Under the pieces are notes generated by a model that saw only the letters and a list, made by a program, of their open reading frames with translations, was not told the DNA's origin and ran no database searches. DNA of 6,908 nucleotides, from assembly GCA_023460255.1 (NCBI GenBank), contig JAEWQZ010000201.1:1-6908 (forward strand), in the 5' to 3' direction. Shown in pieces: positions 5,858 to 6,908 of this stretch. The stretch's first letter is position 1. Each line of letters starts with the position of its first letter. This DNA comes from Actinomycetes bacterium (GTDB lineage Bacteria > Actinomycetota > Actinomycetes > Actinomycetales > Cellulomonadaceae). Made by a program: the position numbers and the translations under genes.

Positions 5858-6908
5858 AGAGGGCCTCGAGGGTCCACACGCCCTCGCGCAGGGCGAGCAG
5901 CACCGCCTGGCCGTCGGCGAGGGTGGCCTGGACGTACGCCTGCCGGCCGCCGCCACCCTCACCGTCGCCGACCCACCAGCGCTGGACGATCGGCCACGGC
6001 CCCGCCCAGCCGGTCACCGCCGCTTCGCGCTCGACGCCGTCGACCGGGGGCCACCAGAGGACCGTGGGCTCGCCGCTGACCTCGCCCCGCGCGTCCACCT
6101 CGACACGACGGCCGTCCGCGTCGCACAGCTGGACGAGCTGCGGCGTCGCCAGCACCGTGGCGGGCGCCGGCGGCGGGAGGTGGCCCGGCCAAGGCGCAGC
6201 GGCGGGCCGGGCCGGGGGCACGTCCTCGCCCCAGGGGACGAGGTGGACCCTGTCGCGAACCTCACGACCTCCCTGGACCGCTGCCGTGAGCACCGCCTCC
6301 GTGCCGAGCAGGCCCTGGATCCTGTGCATCGCGCGGTGCGCGCGCAGGTCGGCGCCGCTCGCCTCCCCCCACAGGCGCCCCTGCTCGGCCCCCGCCGGGG
6401 CCACCTCCTCCGCGTGCAGCGCGAGACGGACGATCGGGGCCGGGGCCGGATCGGCGCCGGTGGACCCCCGCGCCAGCGCGTGCCCGGTCAGCCACCCCTC
6501 GAGCTGCCAGCGCACCCGGTCGGTCGTCCGCGCCACGCTGAGCCCACCCAGCGCGGCCTCCGTGCGCCAGGCACGGACCAGCTCCTGCCCGTCCTCGGTC
6601 CGTGCAGTGATCCGCAGTCGCCCGCAGGACACCCCGCGGGCGACCATCCGCGCGTGCAGCGCCTCGGCGAGCAGCCGCGCCGCGAAGGCCGTCGCCTCGA
6701 TCCTGTCCACCGGCGGGTCCAGGTCCTGCTCGACGGCGACATCCGGCTCGACGCGGCGCACCGCCGTCGGTCGGTCGTCGACGCCGGCCGCCACCTGGTG
6801 CGCCCACCGACCCAGCCGGCCGAACCGGGTCTCGACGTCCGACCGCGGCAGCCCGGCGAGGTCGCCCAGCGTCCGCAGCCCCAGCCGGCCGAGCAGGTCG
6901 ACCAGCTC
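5850..6908 (-). CDS. imuB: ImuB-like Y-family DNA polymerase homologue, C-terminal 352 residues (5' end outside window)
   Basis: The open frame runs in from the right edge and stops at TGA 5852-5850. Residues counted from the edge: a helix-hairpin-helix thumb segment with LVDLLGRLGLRTLGDLAGLP and RFGRLG (about 2-35); a little-finger-like domain with VEQDLDPPVDRIEA and LLAEALHARM (about 55-150); QGRLWG (176-181) in the place of the mycobacterial ImuB clamp-binding motif QLPLWG; a Pro/Ala linker; and a C-terminal domain (269-352) with GWAGPWP, QRWW, ALREG and a WTLEALYD end. The catalytic palm is missing, so whether it lacks the acidic residues, as ImuB proteins do, cannot be tested here. In mycobacteria ImuB is not an active polymerase but bridges DnaE2, ImuA' and the beta clamp. 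It directly precedes and overlaps dnaE2, as expected for this operon. A true DinB is less likely given the tail and the neighbour. The GTG at 6794 is internal and not a start. Confidence 0.9.
   Translation of the reverse strand, partial: ELVDLLGRLGLRTLGDLAGLPRSDVETRFGRLGRWAHQVAAGVDDRPTAVRRVEPDVAVEQDLDPPVDRIEATAFAARLLAEALHARMVARGVSCGRLRITARTEDGQELVRAWRTEAALGGLSVARTTDRVRWQLEGWLTGHALARGSTGADPAPAPIVRLALHAEEVAPAGAEQGRLWGEASGADLRAHRAMHRIQGLLGTEAVLTAAVQGGREVRDRVHLVPWGEDVPPARPAAAPWPGHLPPPAPATVLATPQLVQLCDADGRRVEVDARGEVSGEPTVLWWPPVDGVEREAAVTGWAGPWPIVQRWWVGDGEGGGGRQAYVQATLADGQAVLLALREGVWTLEALYD
5864..5867 (-). promoter_or_regulatory. Ribosome binding site of dnaE2 inside imuB
   Basis: On the - strand GAGG is followed by six bases and the dnaE2 ATG at 5857-5855. 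It lies within the last codons of imuB, and the stop and start overlap as ATGACTGA. This favours translational coupling, in which terminating ribosomes help start dnaE2. Confidence 0.65.

Noticed and set aside
5858..5962. Longer dnaE2 start up to 5962
   Set aside because: The added residues (Arg/Pro/Ser/Cys-rich) are unlike any DnaE2 N-terminus. The ATG at 5857 has its own GAGG and leads directly into the PHP domain.
3902..6079. A 725-codon open frame on the + strand opposite dnaE2 and the imuB end
   Set aside because: It is the antisense shadow of dnaE2/imuB in GC-rich DNA, where stop codons are rare. Its product is Arg/Pro/Gly/Val-rich low-complexity sequence with no recognisable domain, while the - strand frame carries complete DnaE2 motifs.

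Overview
The window is very GC-rich, with strong G/C preference at third codon positions, and its gene content points to a high-GC actinobacterium. A Cellulomonas-like member of the Micrococcales is my best guess, inferred from composition and gene types without any search. It reads as ordinary chromosomal DNA: no transposase, integrase, phage gene, CRISPR array or rRNA is visible.

Left part (1-990): the C-terminal end of a glycerophosphodiester phosphodiesterase gene is followed by a small flavin-binding general-stress/pyridoxamine-phosphate-oxidase-like gene, both on +. A convergent tRNA-Leu(GAG) gene lies on the - strand. A long stem-loop between the two convergent genes probably terminates transcription from both sides.

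Middle (991-2422): after about 160 bases of upstream DNA for the tRNA and the next gene, there is an AI-2E family membrane protein on +, with a perfect AGGAGG ribosome binding site. Its stop codon is only 35 bases from the stop codon of the convergent gene, with no clear terminator between them.

Right part (2423-6908): this is a - strand operon for damage-induced translesion synthesis. An ImuB-like Y-family protein, cut by the window edge, overlaps by 8 bases the complete dnaE2 (imuC) gene for the error-prone C-family polymerase. Together with an ImuA/ImuA' partner, presumably upstream and outside the window, these would form the mycobacterial-type mutasome. In that system ImuB tethers DnaE2 to the beta clamp and DnaE2 does the mutagenic synthesis. 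DnaE2 has its polymerase aspartates. One PHP-domain metal ligand appears to be Asn instead of Asp, which would fit loss of proofreading, and there is an insert of about 65 residues before the third catalytic Asp.

I found no convincing undescribed system. The points most worth a second look are the PHP-site substitution, the DnaE2 insert and the divergent clamp-binding motif in ImuB.
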